Shown here piece by piece: positions 18,618 to 29,164 of a stretch of DNA of 64,000 nucleotides. Numbering within the stretch: the stretch's first letter is position 1; each line of letters begins with the position of its first letter. The stretch is from [Synechococcus] sp. NIES-970 (lineage in GTDB: Bacteria; Cyanobacteriota; Cyanobacteriia; Cyanobacteriales; MRBY01), in the NCBI GenBank assembly GCA_002356215.1, contig AP017959.1, forward strand, positions 1,178,001 through 1,242,000. The letters are read 5' to 3'. Below the pieces are notes generated by a model. It did no database searches. It saw only the letters and a program-made list of their open reading frames with translations, and was not told the DNA's origin. The position numbers and the translations under genes are program-made.

Positions 18618-20618
18618 ATGGAACCGCTCTATCAATATGCATGGTTAATTCCGGTGTTTCCCCTACTTGGGGCGATGATCATCGGTATTGGCTTAATTTC
18701 TCTAAATAAATTCACCAACAAATTACGGCAACTGAATGCTGTATTTGTCTTGACGCTCATCGGCGCATCGATGGCGCTGTCCTTTGGGCTGCTCTGGAGT
18801 CAGCTCCAGGGACATGAAGCTTTTACCTACACCCTGGAATGGGCAGCGGCGGGAGATTTTCATCTCCGGATGGGCTACACCGTTGATCATTTGAGTGCAT
18901 TGATGTCGGTCATTGTGACGGTCGTGGCTTTTTTGGTGATGATCTACACCCATGGCTACATGGCCCACGATCCGGGTTATGTGCGCTTCTATGCCTATCT
19001 CAGTATTTTTAGTTCGTCGATGTTGGGGCTAGTGTTTAGTCCGAACCTTGTGCAGGTCTACATTTTCTGGGAATTGGTGGGGATGTGTTCCTATCTACTC
19101 ATTGGGTTTTGGTATGACCGTAAGGCAGCAGCAGAGGCTTGTCAAAAGGCGTTTGTCACGAACCGCGTGGGTGATTTTGGTTTACTGCTAGGGATGCTCG
19201 GCTTGTACTGGGCAACGGGGAGTTTTGAGTTTGATGTGATTGGGACAAGATTGGGTGATTTAGTCTCCACAGGTCAAATTAGTTCTCTACTTGCCGTCAT
19301 CTTTGCGGTCCTGGTCTTCCTTGGTCCCGTGGCGAAATCGGCGCAATTCCCGCTCCATGTGTGGCTTCCCGATGCGATGGAAGGTCCTACGCCCATTTCT
19401 GCATTGATTCACGCAGCAACGATGGTTGCGGCTGGGGTTTTCCTCGTGGCACGGATGTATCCTGTATTTGAACCGATCCCTGCGGCGATGAATGTGATCG
19501 CTTGGACGGGCGCAACCACAGCTTTCCTTGGGGCAACGATCGCCCTCACCCAGAACGACATCAAAAAAGGTTTGGCTTATTCCACCATGTCCCAGCTTGG
19601 CTATATGGTCATGGCGATGGGGATCGGTGCCTATTCGGCGGGTTTATTCCACCTGATGACCCATGCGTTCTTTAAGGCGATGCTCTTCCTCGGTTCCGGC
19701 TCTGTGATTCATGGCATGGAAGAGGTGGTCGGTCACGAACCTGTCCTCGCGCAGGATATGCGGTTGATGGGCGGTTTACGGAAATACATGCCCATTACCT
19801 CCGCCACCTTTTTAATCGGCACCTTGGCAATCTGTGGGATTCCGCCTTTTGCAGGGTTTTGGTCGAAGGATGAAATTCTCGGTCTAGCGTTCCAAGCGAA
19901 TCCGGTGCTGTGGCTCATTGGCTGGGCAACGGCTGGTTTAACGGCGTTCTATATGTTCCGCATGTACTTCATGACCTTTGAAGGGGAATTTCGCGGTAAG
20001 GATCACCAGATTCAAGCGCAACTGCTCGCAGCGGCAGGGATTGAAGCAAAGGATGATCACCATGGTTCCAAACCCCATGAATCTCCTTTATCGATGACCT
20101 TTCCGTTGATGGCTTTGGCGGTTCCCTCGGCTTTAATTGGTCTGTTGGGCATGCCTTGGGCGAATCGGTTTGAGGGTTTTATCTTCTCGCCGAATGAGGT
20201 GGCGGAAGTGGCTGAACATGCAGAACATTTCGACCTCACGGAATTTTTGATCATGGGTGGTAACTCGGTGGGGATTGCCTTGATCGGGATTACCATTGCG
20301 TCCTTCATGTATCTTCAGAAGAAAATCGATGCGGGGGCGATCGCCGAAAAATTCCCTGCGTTATACCGTCTGTCTTTAAACAAATGGTATTTCGATGAAA
20401 TTTATAACAGTGTTTTCGTCATGGGAACTCGCCGCATTGCGCGGCAAATTCTCGAAGTGGACTATCGCGTCGTCGATGGTGCGGTGAACCTGACGGGGAT
20501 CGCCACCCTACTCAGTGGCGAAGGGCTGAAATACATCGAAAATGGTCGAGTGCAATTCTACGCGCTGATTGTTTTTGGGGCTGTCCTTGGCTTCGTAATT
20601 TTCTTCAGCGTGGCCTAA
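18618..20618 (+). CDS. ndhF: NAD(P)H dehydrogenase-like complex subunit NdhF (NDH-1 subunit 5)
   Basis: 666-residue polytopic thylakoid subunit of NDH-1, the proton-pumping arm used in respiration and cyclic electron flow. The conserved antiporter-like core is visible: YTVDHLSALM, FWELVGMCSYLLIGFW, VGDFGLLLGM, FLGPVAKSAQFPLHVWLPDAMEGPTP, ALIHAATMVAAGV, THAFFKAMLFLGSGSVIH, GIPPFAGFWSKDEIL. About 15-16 hydrophobic helices including the long lateral helix region at the C-terminus. Sequence fits NdhF1 of the respiratory/cyclic complex rather than the CO2-uptake NdhF3/F4 forms, but no ndhD is adjacent to confirm it. Single-gene unit followed by a terminator. Confidence 0.93.
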   Translation: MEPLYQYAWLIPVFPLLGAMIIGIGLISLNKFTNKLRQLNAVFVLTLIGASMALSFGLLWSQLQGHEAFTYTLEWAAAGDFHLRMGYTVDHLSALMSVIVTVVAFLVMIYTHGYMAHDPGYVRFYAYLSIFSSSMLGLVFSPNLVQVYIFWELVGMCSYLLIGFWYDRKAAAEACQKAFVTNRVGDFGLLLGMLGLYWATGSFEFDVIGTRLGDLVSTGQISSLLAVIFAVLVFLGPVAKSAQFPLHVWLPDAMEGPTPISALIHAATMVAAGVFLVARMYPVFEPIPAAMNVIAWTGATTAFLGATIALTQNDIKKGLAYSTMSQLGYMVMAMGIGAYSAGLFHLMTHAFFKAMLFLGSGSVIHGMEEVVGHEPVLAQDMRLMGGLRKYMPITSATFLIGTLAICGIPPFAGFWSKDEILGLAFQANPVLWLIGWATAGLTAFYMFRMYFMTFEGEFRGKDHQIQAQLLAAAGIEAKDDHHGSKPHESPLSMTFPLMALAVPSALIGLLGMPWANRFEGFIFSPNEVAEVAEHAEHFDLTEFLIMGGNSVGIALIGITIASFMYLQKKIDAGAIAEKFPALYRLSLNKWYFDEIYNSVFVMGTRRIARQILEVDYRVVDGAVNLTGIATLLSGEGLKYIENGRVQFYALIVFGAVLGFVIFFSVA

Positions 20619-20745
20619 TCCCGACTCGATTGATAAAAATAGTGGATTTCGGATTTCGCCTAGTTCCTTCTGTGTAGAAATCAAGGGCGTGATGCATAAC
20701 AGCAATGGTCATGGCTTGAAATCGATAAAATGAAGGAGATTCTAA

Positions 20746-20777
20746 CCCCCGCCCTAGTGGTGGGGGTTTTGTTTTTT
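20746..20777 (+). terminator. Intrinsic terminator between ndhF and sipA
   Basis: CCCCCGCC pairs with GGTGGGGG (one G-T) around a 5-nt loop, followed by TTTTGTTTTTTT. It lies 127 bp after ndhF and 54 bp before sipA, so sipA is transcribed separately or by read-through. Confidence 0.8.
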
Positions 20778-20830
20778 TGCTGATAAGATTTGCACTGTGG
20801 AATATTTACAGGGGTTCACAGGAAAAACCT

Positions 20831-21061
20831 ATGGCAGAGTTCAAAACGGGCACGACGGTCAAGGTTACGCAATTGCCCCCTTATCTAAAAACAGCCGATC
20901 CGATGCCGATGCTGCGTCCAGCGGATTTACTGGCGGTGGGAGATGTGGGCGTTTTGGGCGATCGCCGTCCCGGGGGCTATTGGGCGGTGAAGTTTCCCCG
21001 GGGATCATTTCTCCTAGAAGATACCTACCTGACGGTGGCTCCAGAGATGAAAAATGATTAA
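20831..21061 (+). CDS. sipA: SipA, NblS-interacting regulatory protein
   Basis: 76 residues from the ATG at 20831. The SH3-like sequence with TVKVTQLPPYLKTADPMPML, RPADLLAVGDVG and RRPGGYWAVKFPRGSFLL is characteristic of SipA, which in Synechococcus elongatus binds the sensor kinase NblS (Hik33) and tunes high-light and nutrient-stress responses through RpaB. NblS is not in the window. Its stop codon overlaps that of the convergent downstream gene by 4 bp. Confidence 0.85.
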   Translation: MAEFKTGTTVKVTQLPPYLKTADPMPMLRPADLLAVGDVGVLGDRRPGGYWAVKFPRGSFLLEDTYLTVAPEMKND

Positions 21062-21414
21062 TGCCCGACTTGGGTAAGAACAGCGGGAGTTTCCCCTAAG
21101 GGCACAAAATCCCCATGGATCGTCAAGCCCAAAAGCATTTCATCGCCAGCTTGGATTCGCTTGCCACTGAGGACACAGGTTTCATCTTTTTGGGCGATCG
21201 CTTGGAGCGTGGCCCGAATATCAGCAGGGCTAAACTGGGGTCGATACTCACCGGAATTGTGGTTGACATAATTCCAGAGAATATCGCGGATCAACACCTG
21301 GTAGCCTTGGCAGCCAGCTAATTCCTTGAGTTTATCCTTGAGTTTTCGTTCGAGGCGAATACTCGTCACTTCCATGTCCGTTGTCCTGGTTCCCCGTGTC
21401 ATGCTTTGCGCCAC
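21058..21414 (-). CDS. Ribbon-helix-helix-like protein, unknown function
   Basis: 118 residues. The N-terminal ~15-55 (MEVTSIRLERKLKDKLKELAG...VLIRDILWNYV) has the strand-helix-helix pattern of CopG/Arc-type DNA-binding proteins. The C-terminal ~60 residues contain CVLSGKRIQAGDEMLLGLTIHGDFVPL, a short beta-rich part I do not recognise. No toxin partner is adjacent, so it is more likely a regulator than an antitoxin. Convergent with sipA, sharing 4 bp (TTAA). Confidence 0.7.
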   Translation of the reverse strand: MAQSMTRGTRTTDMEVTSIRLERKLKDKLKELAGCQGYQVLIRDILWNYVNHNSGEYRPQFSPADIRATLQAIAQKDETCVLSGKRIQAGDEMLLGLTIHGDFVPLGETPAVLTQVGH

Positions 21415-21512
21415 TGCACCTCAAAAAATTGCTACGGAACGATGCGACGATTTAATGTCGTCGCGCCATTATAAACAAGAGATAAACCGAAAAAAAGCGC
21501 GATTTTACTGAA

Positions 21513-23123
21513 TTATTCGCCTTGGAGAATATTTAGGGCGATCGCCTCCGCCACCTTGACCCCATCAATAGCCGCCGAGAGAATGCCTCCGGCATAGCCC
21601 GCCCCTTCCCCCGCCGGATAAAGGCCTTGGGTGTTGATGCTTTGGTAATCTTGGCCCCGTTTAATGCGAATCGGCGAGGAAGTGCGCGTTTCGACCCCCG
21701 TCAACATCGCATCGGCCATGGCAAACCCTTGGATTTGTTTGTCAAAGGCCGGCAACGCTTCCCGAATTGCTTCAATGGCATAGTCCGGTAGGGCCGTGCT
21801 GAGGTCAGTTAACTTCACTCCTGGCGCATAGGAAGGCTTGACTTGGCCCAACGACTCAGAAGAACGACCTGCGAGGAAATCCCCCACCAACTGCCCTGGC
21901 GCACTATAGTCCCGGCCACCCAATTCAAAGGCTCTGGCTTCTAGGCGACGTTGCAACTCGATTCCGGCGAGGGGATGGCCCGGAAAATCTTCCTCTGGGG
22001 TAATCCCAACGACGATCCCCGCATTGGCGTTGCGCTCGTTACGAGAATATTGGCTCATACCGTTAGTAACAACTTTTCCTTCCTCTGAAGTTGCACCAAT
22101 CACTAAGCCCCCCGGACACATACAGAAGCTATAGACCGATCGCCCATTTTGGCAGTGGTGAACGAGCTTATAATCGGCAGCCCCGAGAATTTTATTACCA
22201 GCAAATTCCCCGTAGCGGCATTCATCGATCAGGGGTTGGGGATGTTCGATGCGAAACCCGATAGAAAACGCCTTGGGTTCGATGTAAACCCCCTGGTCAT
22301 GGAGCATCTGGAAAGTGTCCCGGGCACTATGGCCCATGGCCAGCACCACATGGGAGCTGGGGATAAATTCACCGGTTTCAAGGGTCACCCCTTTAACCTG
22401 CTGATTTTCCAGTTCGAGGGTTTTGACCTTGCTCTGAAAGCGAATTTCACCGCCGAGGGACTCGATGGTTTTACGAATATTCTGAACGATGCCGACGAGC
22501 TTAAAGGTACCGATGTGGGGCTTGGCGATGTAGAGAATTTCCGGATTGGCCCCCGCTTCGACAAATTCTTCGAGGACTTTGCGCTTGTAATGTTGGCGAT
22601 CGCGCACCTGACTATAGAGCTTGCCATCGGAAAAAGTTCCTGCGCCCCCTTCCCCAAATTGGGCATTGGACTCGGGGTTAAACTCTCCCTTTTTTTTCCA
22701 GAAATTAAACGTGTCCTTGGTGCGCTCATTGACGGTTTTGCCCCGCTCCAGCACAATCGGCCGGAAACCCATCTTTGCCAGCATGAGCCCCGCAAACATC
22801 CCACAGGGTCCCATGCCAATCACCAGGGGCCGAGTTGCACAATTTTCTGGCGCTTGGGCCACCATCTGGTAAGCCATGGCCGGGGTGGGGAGCACGTGGG
22901 GATCTTTTTTGAAGCGTTTCAGGAGGGCTTGGTCTTTGGTGGTGCGCACATCAAAAATGTAGACCAGGTAAATGTTGCTCTTCTTACGGGCATCGTAGCT
23001 GCGCTTGAAAATTTGATATTCCAGCAATTCATCCGGCTGAATTTTAAGCTTCTGGCAGATGGCCTGGGCGATCGCCTCCGGGTCGTGGTCGAGGGGCAAT
23101 TTGATTTCCGTAAGACGAAGCAT
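21513..23123 (-). CDS. FAD-dependent dehydrogenase, COG2509-type
   Basis: 536 residues. An N-terminal ~90-residue ferredoxin-like fold (LTEIKLPLDHDPEAI, YQIFKRSYDARKK) precedes a Rossmann FAD-binding domain (VIGMGPCGMFAGLMLAKMGF, then ERGKTVNERTKDT) and ends with an FAD-contact segment (YPAGEGAGYAGGILSAAIDG). This layout is typical of the uncharacterised COG2509 dehydrogenases found in bacteria and plastids. Substrate unknown. It is followed upstream by an hli gene on the same strand with an intervening terminator, so they are separate units. A long plus-strand frame lies opposite it and is a shadow. Confidence 0.85.
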   Translation of the reverse strand: MLRLTEIKLPLDHDPEAIAQAICQKLKIQPDELLEYQIFKRSYDARKKSNIYLVYIFDVRTTKDQALLKRFKKDPHVLPTPAMAYQMVAQAPENCATRPLVIGMGPCGMFAGLMLAKMGFRPIVLERGKTVNERTKDTFNFWKKKGEFNPESNAQFGEGGAGTFSDGKLYSQVRDRQHYKRKVLEEFVEAGANPEILYIAKPHIGTFKLVGIVQNIRKTIESLGGEIRFQSKVKTLELENQQVKGVTLETGEFIPSSHVVLAMGHSARDTFQMLHDQGVYIEPKAFSIGFRIEHPQPLIDECRYGEFAGNKILGAADYKLVHHCQNGRSVYSFCMCPGGLVIGATSEEGKVVTNGMSQYSRNERNANAGIVVGITPEEDFPGHPLAGIELQRRLEARAFELGGRDYSAPGQLVGDFLAGRSSESLGQVKPSYAPGVKLTDLSTALPDYAIEAIREALPAFDKQIQGFAMADAMLTGVETRTSSPIRIKRGQDYQSINTQGLYPAGEGAGYAGGILSAAIDGVKVAEAIALNILQGE

Positions 23124-23203
23124 GGCGGTTCTGGGCGCGAGTAGAGTTTATCGGCGGGGAAAGGTAAGACGATTGATTTAACTGGGGACAAAATATTGAA
23201 AAC

Positions 23204-23237
23204 GAAAAAAATCTCCCCCACAATCATCGGGGAAGAT
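23204..23237 (-). terminator. Intrinsic terminator of the hli gene
   Basis: On the minus strand ATCTTCCCC pairs with GGGGGAGAT (one G-T) around a 9-nt loop and is followed by seven T; 37 bp past the hli stop. Confidence 0.8.
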
Positions 23238-23273
23238 CCAGAATAAATCATCTTGAAAAAATTTATGAAATGA

Positions 23274-23444
23274 CTAGATCAAACCTAACCAGCTGAGGAC
23301 CCCTTCCTTGGTGAGAAGTTCAATGGCGATCGCAATGATGATTCCGATCATCGCCGCCCGGCCATTAAGTTTTTCAGAATAGAGATTAAAGCCAAACTTA
23401 GGATCTTCGAGATTGGGTTTAACGGTGGGTTCGGGTGCTGCCAT
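23274..23444 (-). CDS. High light-inducible protein (single-helix CAB-like)
   Basis: 56 residues, start at the ATG 23442-23444, stop TAG at 23274. The single transmembrane helix carries the chlorophyll-binding signature EKLNGRAAMIG followed by AIAIELLTKEGVLSWLGLI, as in HliA-D/Scp proteins. These bind chlorophyll and carotenoid and protect photosystem II assembly and chlorophyll synthesis under strong light. Which Hli member it is cannot be told from 56 residues. A terminator follows, making it monocistronic. Confidence 0.93.
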   Translation of the reverse strand: MAAPEPTVKPNLEDPKFGFNLYSEKLNGRAAMIGIIIAIAIELLTKEGVLSWLGLI

Positions 23445-23505
23445 GGTGAAAACCTCTTTTTAAAACAGTAAATATCAAAAATCTGTAACAAAACTTAACT
23501 CCAGT

Positions 23506-24411
23506 TTAGCCTACCGCCGCCGTCGCTGTCCGACAAAAGGCCAAGATTTTTTCACTCACCAGGGCGGTCTGTTCCACATGGGGCAAGTGACCACAGTTCG
23601 GAATCCAGTGGAGGCTGCTGTTGGGTAAGCCCCGCTGGAAACGGTGGGCGGCTTTCGTGCCGAGGATCCGGTCTTGCTCGCCCCAGAGGATGAGAGTCCG
23701 TTGCTGGATCTGTTTCAACTTGGGATAAAAAGAGCCATAGCCGCCCCCCTTAGTGAAATTGATCAATGCCTCTTGCCAGCGATCGCATTGTAGATGCATC
23801 GCCCCACAGAGCACCGCATCTTCAGTAACCCGCGCTTTATCAAAATAGGCACTCTGGCAAATTTTTCGCCGGACATTCATGCTACCTAGAAATTGGGTGG
23901 CCCAACGGTCTAGGGGCGGCACCATCGCAAAGCGACTGAAGGGTTTTGGCGCCAAACCTGCACTATCTAAGAGCACAATTTGCTTAACCACATCAGGATA
24001 ACTCAGGGCAAAATCGAGGGCCACAGCCCCCCCCATGGATGCGCCCACCACCACCACCGGGCGATTGATTTGCTGTTGCCAAAAGTGGTAGAGGTGAGTT
24101 TTTAAAGTTTCTGGAGTAAACGCGAGATTTTCGGGCCGTTCCGTAAAGCCAAAACTAAGGAGATCTACAGCCCAAACAGCATGGTCCTTAGCCAGTTCAG
24201 GGATCAAATAGCGATATTCGAGAACGGAACTGTCGAAACCATGGATTAAGAGAATATCCGGCTTGCCGCCACCTTGATGAACAAAATTAGTCAAGATCGG
24301 ATCAGCTTGGAGCGGTGTGGCGATCGCCACCTGTTGCATACTTTGGGCGAGGTGTATTGCCTCAGATTCGGTAAGTTGCTGGACTAGCGGCGGCAAAAAG
24401 GATGGATACAT
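23506..24411 (-). CDS. Alpha/beta-hydrolase
   Basis: 301 residues. Catalytic triad candidates: nucleophile Ser in VVGASMGG, Asp in ILWGEQDRI, His in NCGHLPHVEQ; the oxyanion motif ILLIHGFDSS and the DLLSFGFTERP segment are typical of the haloperoxidase/epoxide-hydrolase-like group. The substrate cannot be predicted. It lies 61 bp upstream of hli on the same strand. Confidence 0.85.
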   Translation of the reverse strand: MYPSFLPPLVQQLTESEAIHLAQSMQQVAIATPLQADPILTNFVHQGGGKPDILLIHGFDSSVLEYRYLIPELAKDHAVWAVDLLSFGFTERPENLAFTPETLKTHLYHFWQQQINRPVVVVGASMGGAVALDFALSYPDVVKQIVLLDSAGLAPKPFSRFAMVPPLDRWATQFLGSMNVRRKICQSAYFDKARVTEDAVLCGAMHLQCDRWQEALINFTKGGGYGSFYPKLKQIQQRTLILWGEQDRILGTKAAHRFQRGLPNSSLHWIPNCGHLPHVEQTALVSEKILAFCRTATAAVG

Positions 24412-24673
24412 GGACGATTGAGGCAGGTATGAATGCTAAAACACTAGGTTCTATTGTCGCTGGTTTGTTTCGCGCTCACAACAGCAGCGGCGACGTGAAG
24501 GCAAACAGGATAAAAAATTTTCCAGGATAATTCTTTTTTTCGACAATAATAGAAAACAAGATTGAGGCAATAAAGCCACTTGTCTGCTGTTCTCTTTTGC
24601 TTTTACAGGCTTTTAAATGTGCCCTTAACCATGTCTTTTTTCTAGTGTTCGCCCTAGTCTCACCAGGAGCATC

Positions 24674-26968
24674 ATGTTTTATCTATCCAAATTCCCCCCC
24701 AAGCTCGCCCAAAGGTGGATCAGGATTCTGCTTCTGGCTTTGGTCTACTATGGCACCGCAGAAATTTCACGCTTGGTTGCTGCCACGCCTCAATCTGTCA
24801 CCCCGGTGTGGCCCCCCGATGGATTTGCCCTTGCTGCGACCTTAATTTATGGTTATCCAATTTTGCCTGGGGTTTTTCTGGGTTCATTCTTAGCCAATAT
24901 TTGGGCTTTTTTTCAGTCTGGGAGCTTTCCTCAAGCGGTTATCTCTGTACTCCAAGTTTTGGCGATCGCCTTAGGCACAACCGCTGGAATTGGCTGTGGC
25001 AGATATCTATTAGTACGGAATATTCAACACAAAAACCCCTTAAAAAAGTTTGATGATCTCTGTAGATTACTATTGCTTGCGGGGACCGTTGCCCCAGCGA
25101 TCAACGCCAGTAGCGGCATTCTCGCCCTGGCGATCGGTGGTAGCATCCCCTGGTCAGCAGTGGGTCAAGAATGGCTAACTTGGTGGATTTCCAATATTTC
25201 TGGTATTTATATCTTCACCCCGGTACTCATTAGCTGGTATGAGCTTTTTCAGGATAAACCCTACGCAACCTTTAAGCATTGGTTTGGCCTAGACCATCAA
25301 AAACATTCCCGTCGATCACCCCAGAAAATCTGGGTTTATTTTCTCCACACAAAATTCATTGAAGCCCTTTGTTTATTAACAATAATTGGCCTAATTAGCT
25401 ATCTTTCCTTTTATCAAGAATTTCATTTGGAATATATGCTAATGCCCTACCTTATCTGGATTGTGATTCGCTTTGGGCAGCTTGGAGTGACAAACGCCAT
25501 TGTCGTGATTACAACCTTAGCCGTATTTGGGACGGTACGAGAATTGGGGACATTTGCCAGTGAAAATATTAATCAATCCCTCCTGCATCTACAGTTATTT
25601 ATCGTGGTGGTGGTGGGTACTAGCTTAAGCCTAACTGCAACTATTACTGAAAAGAAAGAAGCCTTTGACAACTTACAAAAATCAAAAATTTATCTACAGG
25701 AAAAAACAGATCAGCTTGAGGCAAGTAAAGTAAATCTCAAAAAGACTGCTGTTCTATTAGAACAACAAAATCTTGAACTCTTTGAAGCAAAGCAAACCGC
25801 TGACAATGCAAACCGGTCTAAAACGAAATTTCTGTCTAGTATGAGTCATGAATTACGCACTCCCCTCAATGCCATTTTGGGTTTAGTGGAGCTACTTAAA
25901 GACTCTGAAAATTTAGATGAGTTTGAAAAGGAAGACCTCCAAATAGTTGGAGATTCTGGTCGACATTTACTCAGTCTTATTGAAGATATCTTAGATATTT
26001 CCCGTATTGAAGCTGGCAAAATTGAATTACAGCCCCAAAGGGTTGATCTTCCTCAATTTCTTCAGAAAATTAGAGGCATTATTCAATCACAGATCAAGCA
26101 GGAAAAGGTTCAATTAATTTGTGACTTTTCTGAATCTCTGCCCACAGTAATTTATGCAGATGAAAAAAGACTGAAGCAAGTGCTCTTAAATTTGCTGCAA
26201 AACGCTGTGAAATTTACAGAAAAAGGTCAAATCATTTTTCAAGTAAAACAATCTTTGTCCCCTGGAATTGCTGATTCTCATATCCTCCTATCTTTCGTAG
26301 TAGAAGATTCAGGCATTGGTATTGATGCGGATAAAAAGCACTTGATTTTTTTACCCTTCGAACAAACGGGTAAATCTAAATTTAAAGCTCAGGGCACAGG
26401 CTTGGGCCTCGCCATTAGCCAAGAGATTGTCCGCATGATGGGCGGCAATATTGTTGTAGATAGTCAGCTAGGTGTTGGTAGTAAATTTCAATTCATGATT
26501 TATGTTGATCCAGTGACTGATGGGGAACACGTACCACCAGATTCTCCTCAGCCACTGTTTGTTTTAGATAAAAATTTGGCGCAAAAACTTCCTCTGAAAA
26601 TCCTTTTGGCAGAAGACAACTTAACCAATCAAAAGGTTATTTTGAAAATCCTGAATAGCTTAGGTTATGAGGTAACAGTCGTCGCCAATGGCCTGGCTGT
26701 TTTGGCAGCGGTAGAAAGGGAAACCTATGATGTGATCTTGATGGATATGCAAATGCCAGAAATGGATGGCCTAGAGGCGACGCGACAACTGGTGAATTTG
26801 AATTTAGATCCACGTCCTTACATTATTGCTTTGACCGCAAATGCGATGCACCATGACCGTTTGGCCTGTTTGAATGCGGGAATGGATGACTATATTACTA
26901 AACCGATTTACATTGGGCATCTGGTGCAGGCTTTATGGCGATCGCAATCCCATCGTGTTTTAGCTTGA
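24674..26968 (+). CDS. MASE1-type hybrid sensor histidine kinase with C-terminal receiver
   Basis: 764 residues. Residues ~15-310 form the eight-helix MASE1 membrane sensor domain (VTPVWPPDGFALAATL, LAIGGSIPWS), then a coiled coil (~330-385), HisKA with the phospho-acceptor SSMSHELRTPLNAILG (~395), HATPase with N box LLQNAVKFTEKG, G1 VEDSGIGID and G2 GTGLGLAIS, and a receiver domain (~640-760; LLAEDNLTNQ, DVILMDMQMPEMDG, ITKPIYIG). All catalytic motifs are present. No HPt domain or partner gene is adjacent. A second MASE1 protein, a GGDEF cyclase, is encoded at 58.6-60.1 kb. The ligand is unknown. Confidence 0.92.
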   Translation: MFYLSKFPPKLAQRWIRILLLALVYYGTAEISRLVAATPQSVTPVWPPDGFALAATLIYGYPILPGVFLGSFLANIWAFFQSGSFPQAVISVLQVLAIALGTTAGIGCGRYLLVRNIQHKNPLKKFDDLCRLLLLAGTVAPAINASSGILALAIGGSIPWSAVGQEWLTWWISNISGIYIFTPVLISWYELFQDKPYATFKHWFGLDHQKHSRRSPQKIWVYFLHTKFIEALCLLTIIGLISYLSFYQEFHLEYMLMPYLIWIVIRFGQLGVTNAIVVITTLAVFGTVRELGTFASENINQSLLHLQLFIVVVVGTSLSLTATITEKKEAFDNLQKSKIYLQEKTDQLEASKVNLKKTAVLLEQQNLELFEAKQTADNANRSKTKFLSSMSHELRTPLNAILGLVELLKDSENLDEFEKEDLQIVGDSGRHLLSLIEDILDISRIEAGKIELQPQRVDLPQFLQKIRGIIQSQIKQEKVQLICDFSESLPTVIYADEKRLKQVLLNLLQNAVKFTEKGQIIFQVKQSLSPGIADSHILLSFVVEDSGIGIDADKKHLIFLPFEQTGKSKFKAQGTGLGLAISQEIVRMMGGNIVVDSQLGVGSKFQFMIYVDPVTDGEHVPPDSPQPLFVLDKNLAQKLPLKILLAEDNLTNQKVILKILNSLGYEVTVVANGLAVLAAVERETYDVILMDMQMPEMDGLEATRQLVNLNLDPRPYIIALTANAMHHDRLACLNAGMDDYITKPIYIGHLVQALWRSQSHRVLA

Positions 26969-27073
26969 GTTCAGATGCGATAAAGGTGTGATTTGGGCCA
27001 TTTATCTGATCTGCATCGGAGCATTTATTTCTAAAATAGTCAGGCGTGATTACAAAAACTGATCTAAGGATAG

Positions 27074-28189
<1,116 letters not shown>

Positions 28190-28217
28190 ACCGAAATTTA
28201 GCTCCGCAAAATTACCA

Positions 28218-28238
28218 GGGGTTTACACTGTAAGCCCC
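28218..28238. repeat. Inverted repeat between frmA and frmB
   Basis: GGGGTTTACA and TGTAAGCCCC form a nearly perfect 10-bp inverted repeat with one G-T pair and a 1-nt centre. No T tract follows. It could be an operator or an mRNA hairpin separating the two cistrons. Confidence 0.4.
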
Positions 28239-28258
28239 ACAGCATACTCAAATTCACC

Positions 28259-29104
28259 ATGGCAAACCTTGTTTTAACAAAAGAAATTCGCTGCTTCGGT
28301 GGCAAAGTCCAGTACTACCAGCATGATTCTGAGGTGTGTGGTCTGCCGATGAATTTCGCGGTTTTTATTCCTCCCCAGGCGACAGAAAAACCAGTGCCCG
28401 TTCTTTACTATTTATCAGGTCTGACTTGCACCGAAGAAAATTTCACTGCCAAGGCCGGGGCACAACAATACGCAGCGGAACTGGGTTTGATGCTTGTCGC
28501 CCCCGATACCAGTCCCCGGAACACTGGCATTCCCGATGAAGATAAGGATTGGGACCTCGGTAGTGGCGCTGGTTTTTATGTGGATGCGACCCAACAACCC
28601 TGGGCCAAACACTACCAAATGTACAGCTACATCACTGAGGAACTGCCCCAACTCATTGAAGCAAACTTTTCTGTCACGGATAAACGGGGAATTTTTGGCC
28701 ACTCTATGGGGGGGCATGGGGCCCTCGTCTGTGCCCTCCGTAAGCCTGATTTTTACCAGTCTGTATCAGCGTTCGCGCCAATTGTTGCCCCGAGCCAATG
28801 TCCCTGGGGAGAAAAAGCATTCACTGCCTATCTGGGAGCAGATCAAACCCTCTGGGAGGCCTATGATACAACGGCCTTAATCCAGCGCCATGGCCCTTTG
28901 TCATACCCGATTTTAGTTGATCAAGGCAGTGCCGATGGGTTTCTCGCGGAGCAATTGTTGACAGACAAAATGGCGATCGCCTGCGAAAAAGTCGGTCAAC
29001 CCCTCACCCTCCGTTACCAAGAAGGCTATGACCATAGCTATTTCTTCATCGCCACCTTTATGGAAGATCATATCCGGCACCATTCCCAATTTCTGTTAGC
29101 GTAA
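28259..29104 (+). CDS. frmB: S-formylglutathione hydrolase
   Basis: 281 residues, esterase D fold. It hydrolyses S-formylglutathione made by FrmA to formate and glutathione. Catalytic Ser in IFGHSMGGHGAL, Asp in LVDQGSADGF, His in EGYDHSYFF; LSGLTCTEENF is the family's oxyanion-hole region. Length is typical (275-285). The order frmA-frmB on one strand is the usual detoxification module. Confidence 0.95.
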   Translation: MANLVLTKEIRCFGGKVQYYQHDSEVCGLPMNFAVFIPPQATEKPVPVLYYLSGLTCTEENFTAKAGAQQYAAELGLMLVAPDTSPRNTGIPDEDKDWDLGSGAGFYVDATQQPWAKHYQMYSYITEELPQLIEANFSVTDKRGIFGHSMGGHGALVCALRKPDFYQSVSAFAPIVAPSQCPWGEKAFTAYLGADQTLWEAYDTTALIQRHGPLSYPILVDQGSADGFLAEQLLTDKMAIACEKVGQPLTLRYQEGYDHSYFFIATFMEDHIRHHSQFLLA

Positions 29105-29112
29105 CCCCAAGC

Positions 29113-29130
29113 TGTTCCATAATGGGAACA
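29113..29130. repeat. Short inverted repeat upstream of the Ser/Thr kinase gene
   Basis: TGTTCC and GGAACA flank a 6-nt centre, 35 bp before the kinase start. Possible operator or hairpin; no known regulator assigned. Confidence 0.3.
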
Positions 29131-29164
29131 TCAATCCAGGTGTGAGCCAACCGTTACAGACATT

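Noticed and set aside
22149-23144. 331-codon plus-strand open frame
   Set aside because: It lies opposite the FAD dehydrogenase gene, whose translation has clear motifs; the antisense product has none.
23445-23505. Possible RpaB (HLR1) site upstream of the hli gene
   Set aside because: Two half-sites resembling TTACA are present on the minus strand but 17 bp apart rather than the ~12 of the consensus.
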